Below are positions 13,382 to 16,359 of a DNA stretch of 16,359 bases, piece after piece (position 1 is the first letter of the stretch; each line of letters begins with the position of its first letter). The DNA comes from 66-474 sp040255405 (GTDB taxonomy: Bacteria; Pseudomonadota; Gammaproteobacteria; Xanthomonadales; Rhodanobacteraceae), in NCBI GenBank assembly GCA_040255405.1, contig JBDZUX010000053.1, positions 1 to 16,359 of the forward strand, given 5' to 3'. Under the pieces are notes generated by a model, which saw only the letters and a program-made list of their open reading frames with translations, was not told the DNA's origin and searched no databases. Made by a program: the position numbers and the translations under genes.

Positions 13382-14460
13382 CTCCGCAACTGCAGCGCCG
13401 ACTGGAACAACTGCTGGAACGCCACCACGAGGTCGGCCTGTTGCTGGCCGAACCCGACGCCGCGAATGACGCGGGGCGCTTCCGCGCACTGTCGCGCGAG
13501 TACGCGCAAACCCAGGAACTCGCCGATGCCTTCACCGCTTCGCGCAAGGCCGATGAAGAATTGGCGCATGCGCGAGAGATGCTGGCCGACCCCGACATGC
13601 GCGACCTGGCCCGCGAGGAAATCGCGCGGCTGGAAAGCGCCCACGCCGAACTGGAAACGCGCCTGCAAGCGCTGCTGGTCCCGCGCGACCCGCTGGACGA
13701 CGCCAACCTTTTTCTCGAGGTGCGCGCCGGCACCGGTGGCGACGAGGCCGCGCTGTTCGCGGGCGACTTGCTGCGGATGTACCTGCGTTACGCCGAACGC
13801 CGCGGCTGGCGGACCGAATTGATGTCTGCACACGAGGGCGAACACGGCGGCTACAAGGAAGCCGTGGCGCGCGTCGAGGGCGACGGCGCGTACGCTGCGC
13901 TGAAGTTCGAATCCGGCACCCACCGCGTGCAGCGCGTGCCGGTCACCGAAGCGTCGGGCCGCATCCACACTTCGGCCGCGACCGTCGCGATCCTGCCGGA
14001 GATGGACGAAATCGAAGACGTCGAGTTGCGCGACGCCGATTTGAAAGTCGACACCTTCCGCGCGTCCGGCGCCGGCGGCCAGCACGTCAACAAGACCGAT
14101 TCGGCGATCCGCATCACCCATCTTCCGACCGGCATCGTGGTCGAATGTCAGGACGAACGCAGCCAGCACAAGAATCGCGCGCGCGCGTTGTCGCTGCTGA
14201 AGGCGCGGCTGCTGGATTCGCAACGGGCCGAACAGGCCGCCAAACAGGCGGCGACGCGCAAGCTGCAGGTGGGGTCCGGCGACCGCAGCCAGCGCATCCG
14301 CACGTACAATTTTCCGCAAGGCCGCGTCACCGACCACCGCATCAACCTGACCTTGCACCAGCTGCCGCAAATCCTGGATGGCGATCTCGACGATCTGGTC
14401 GGGGCGCTCGCGCGCGAGTCGCACGCGGAAGCACTGGCCGCGCTGGGCGAAACGCCATGA
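13378..14460 (+). CDS. prfA: Peptide chain release factor 1
   Basis: The 360-residue RF1 recognises UAA and UAG stop codons and triggers peptide release. Domain 1 is a helical bundle (about 1-100). The codon-recognition P-x-T motif is PVT at 188-190 within HRVQRVPVTEASGRIHTS, matching RF1 rather than the SPF of RF2. The catalytic GGQ is at 233-235 in SGAGGQHVNKTDSAIR. The C-terminal part has RIRTYNFPQGRVTDHR. Length equals that of E. coli RF1. The start is GTG, overlapping the hemA stop as GTGA, so it is probably translationally coupled to hemA. The methyltransferase gene prmC, which often follows prfA and modifies the GGQ glutamine, does not follow here. Confidence 0.98.
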   Translation: MTPQLQRRLEQLLERHHEVGLLLAEPDAANDAGRFRALSREYAQTQELADAFTASRKADEELAHAREMLADPDMRDLAREEIARLESAHAELETRLQALLVPRDPLDDANLFLEVRAGTGGDEAALFAGDLLRMYLRYAERRGWRTELMSAHEGEHGGYKEAVARVEGDGAYAALKFESGTHRVQRVPVTEASGRIHTSAATVAILPEMDEIEDVELRDADLKVDTFRASGAGGQHVNKTDSAIRITHLPTGIVVECQDERSQHKNRARALSLLKARLLDSQRAEQAAKQAATRKLQVGSGDRSQRIRTYNFPQGRVTDHRINLTLHQLPQILDGDLDDLVGALARESHAEALAALGETP

Positions 14461-14470
14461 GTGCAAGGTC

Positions 14471-16359
14471 ATGAGCAAGCCGGACTCCGACCTCGGCCCG
14501 CGCCTGACGCGGATCCTCGGCAAGGTGGGGCAACCGCCCGCGCCCGCCCGGCCACCCGCGCAAGGGGTCGCTGAATCCTCCACCGCCACTACGCCGCCCG
14601 CACTGCAGCAGCATCTCGCGCGCATCATGGAATTGCTCGACCAGCGCGACCCCGCCGGCGCCGAGCGGCTTGCACAGGCGGCCTGCGTCGCATTTCCCGA
14701 TTCCGCCGAGGCGGCGCGCCTGCAGGGCGTCGCGTTGCTGATGCTCGACCGCGCACCGGCCGCGCGCGGCGCATTGGCCGAAGCCGTGCGGCTCGCGCCC
14801 GAGGATCACCTCGCGCGCTGCAACTACGCCGCGGCGTTGATGGCCTGTGGCGAAGCCGAAGCGGCGGTCGGGATACTGCAACAAGTCGTGGCCCAGCATC
14901 CCGACGATGCCGGCATCCGCAACAACCTCGCCAATGCCCTGCGGGCCATCGGCGACGACGCACGGGCACGCGACGAGTACATCGCTGCGTTGAAAATCGC
15001 GCCCGATCACCCGGGCGCGCTGCTCAACCTCGCGGCGGTCGAAATTTCGCTCGGCATGCTGGACACCGCCGAACAACGGCTGCGGGCGATGCTGTCCCGC
15101 CAGCGGCATCCACAGGCGCTACTGCTGCTCGGCAACATCCTGCACCGGCGTCGCCTGTTCGCCGACGCACAGGCCGTGTATCTGCAGGCCGCACAGCTCG
15201 CGCCCGGCGCCCCGGATTTTCCGTACCAGGCCGGCCTGATGGCCGACGAGCAGCACCACTATGCCGAAGCGGCGCGCTTCTACCGCCGCGCGCTGCAGCT
15301 CGATCCGAACCTGCACCTCGCCGAGGGCCAGTTGTTGTTCGCCTTGCGGCGGGTGTACGACTGGGCCGGCGCCGAACCGCTCGGTGCCAGGCGGCGCGCG
15401 CGGGTGACGGCCGGCGCGGACGACGTCGACCCGTTCGCGTTCCTGGCCGAAGACTCGACGCCTGCCGAACAACTTGCCTGCGCCCGCGCCTTCGCCGCAC
15501 GCACCGTGCGCGAGCAGCAGTCGCTCAAGGAAAAACTGGATTTCCAGCACGCGCCGCGCCTTCCCGGCGCGCCGCTGAAGGTTGGCTTCGTATCCGCGGG
15601 TTTCGGCGCGCCGATGGGCGTGCCCCACGCGACCGCCGTGTTGACCGCCGCGATGTTCGAGGAACTCGCCAAGCTCGAAGACATCGAGCTGCACCTGATC
15701 GCCACCACGCCCGATGCAGGCAGCCCGATCCGGCAACGCCTGCGCAATGCCGCGTATGCCTTCCACGACGCCGACGAATTGTCGGTGGCGGACATCGCCC
15801 GGCTCGTGCACGGGGCGAACATCGACGTCCTGATCGACGTGGACGGCTGGTGCGCGGGCGCCGTGCCCGGTGTGTTCGCGTTGCGGCCCGCACCGGTGCA
15901 GGTGAACTGGCTCGCCTACCCCGGCACCTCCGGCGCGCCGTTCATCGATTACCTGATTGCGGACCGTTTCACCATTCCGGAAAGCTCGCGCCGTTTTTAT
16001 TCCGAAGCGATCGCGTGGCTGCCGCGCTGCTACCAGCCGTCGGATACCTCGCGGCTGTTGTTCGACACGCCGCCGCGCTCCTCGTTCGGACTGCCCGACG
16101 ACGCCACGGTTTTCGCGAGCTTCAACAATTCGTGGAAGCTGAACCGCGCGAGCTTCGCGCGCATGTGCACGGTGCTGCGCAAGGTACCCGATGGCGTACT
16201 GTGGCTGCTGAATACCGACCGCGACGCCGACGCACGCTTGCGCGACGCGGCGCGGCGGCAAGGCATCGAACCGCAGCGGCTGGTGTTCTCGCCATCGCTG
16301 CCGCACCTGCAGCACCTCGCGCGCTATCGCCTCGCCGACCTGTTCCTCGACACCAATCC
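14471..16359 (+). CDS. TPR / O-GlcNAc transferase-like glycosyltransferase (partial, runs off the window)
   Basis: An open frame of 629 complete codons starts at ATG 14471 (AAGG close before it, weak) and has no stop before the window end. After a proline-rich linker, TPR-like helices span about 45-310 (YAAALMACGEAEAAV, NLANALRAIGDDARARDEY). The GT41 catalytic region follows: KVGFVSAGFGA (370-380), FALRPAPVQVNWLAYPGTSG (to 488), then IDYLIADRF, FASFNNSWKLN, VLWLLN and RLADLFLDTN. These match human OGT and the Xanthomonas campestris OGT structure family, which transfer a sugar from a UDP-sugar to Ser/Thr. The loop after GFGA is unusual (see findings). Its bacterial substrates are unknown. It begins 10 bases after the prfA stop and is probably in the same operon. 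Confidence 0.9.
   Translation, partial: MSKPDSDLGPRLTRILGKVGQPPAPARPPAQGVAESSTATTPPALQQHLARIMELLDQRDPAGAERLAQAACVAFPDSAEAARLQGVALLMLDRAPAARGALAEAVRLAPEDHLARCNYAAALMACGEAEAAVGILQQVVAQHPDDAGIRNNLANALRAIGDDARARDEYIAALKIAPDHPGALLNLAAVEISLGMLDTAEQRLRAMLSRQRHPQALLLLGNILHRRRLFADAQAVYLQAAQLAPGAPDFPYQAGLMADEQHHYAEAARFYRRALQLDPNLHLAEGQLLFALRRVYDWAGAEPLGARRRARVTAGADDVDPFAFLAEDSTPAEQLACARAFAARTVREQQSLKEKLDFQHAPRLPGAPLKVGFVSAGFGAPMGVPHATAVLTAAMFEELAKLEDIELHLIATTPDAGSPIRQRLRNAAYAFHDADELSVADIARLVHGANIDVLIDVDGWCAGAVPGVFALRPAPVQVNWLAYPGTSGAPFIDYLIADRFTIPESSRRFYSEAIAWLPRCYQPSDTSRLLFDTPPRSSFGLPDDATVFASFNNSWKLNRASFARMCTVLRKVPDGVLWLLNTDRDADARLRDAARRQGIEPQRLVFSPSLPHLQHLARYRLADLFLDTN

Overview
The window reads as a chromosomal piece of a high-GC gammaproteobacterium, most likely of the order Xanthomonadales/Lysobacterales (Rhodanobacteraceae or Xanthomonadaceae). 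The evidence is the gene order, which matches the hemA / TPR / lolB / (ispE) / tRNA-Gln / prs / rplY / pth / ychF block I know from Pseudomonas and its relatives. Also fitting are an O-GlcNAc-transferase-like gene resembling the Xanthomonas enzyme, GTCATYCC-bounded intergenic hairpin repeats and a GATTCGG heptamer array. No mobile element, CRISPR array or phage gene is visible.

Region 1 (1-4651, + strand) is the distal part of a chaperone-usher fimbrial operon. It holds the last codons of a pilin-like gene, a strong stem-loop, a periplasmic chaperone, an outer-membrane usher and a two-domain tip adhesin. The last three genes are linked by ATGA stop/start overlaps. The adhesin ends 3 bases from the convergent stop of a META-domain lipoprotein gene (- strand).

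Region 2 (5223-10289 plus the TPR gene to 12085, all - strand) is a conserved housekeeping block. In transcription order it is a TPR lipoprotein, lolB (GTGA overlap), a 313-base gene-free spacer, tRNA-Gln(TTG), prs, rplY, pth and ychF. The spacer sits where ispE is normally found. It carries a good sigma70-type promoter and a string of short hairpins. The other spacers of the block each carry their own repeats: a heptamer array with a 100-N gap (rplY/prs), a degenerate inverted repeat (pth/rplY) and a twin-hairpin REPIN-like element plus a 24-base duplication that copies the ychF ribosome-binding site (ychF/pth).

Region 3 (12119-16359, + strand) is divergent from the TPR gene across only 33 bases. 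It holds hemA (first committed step of tetrapyrrole synthesis from Glu-tRNA), prfA (release factor 1, GTGA overlap) and a TPR O-GlcNAc-transferase-like gene cut by the window end. The last occupies the slot where prmC often sits.

Most of the window is ordinary core genome. The points most worth a second look are the missing ispE with its replacement promoter and hairpin-rich leader, the unusual catalytic loop of the OGT-like protein, the phased GGTGAC half-sites and overlapping small frame before rplY, and the stem-loop behind the pilin gene. I did not find a convincing wholly new system.
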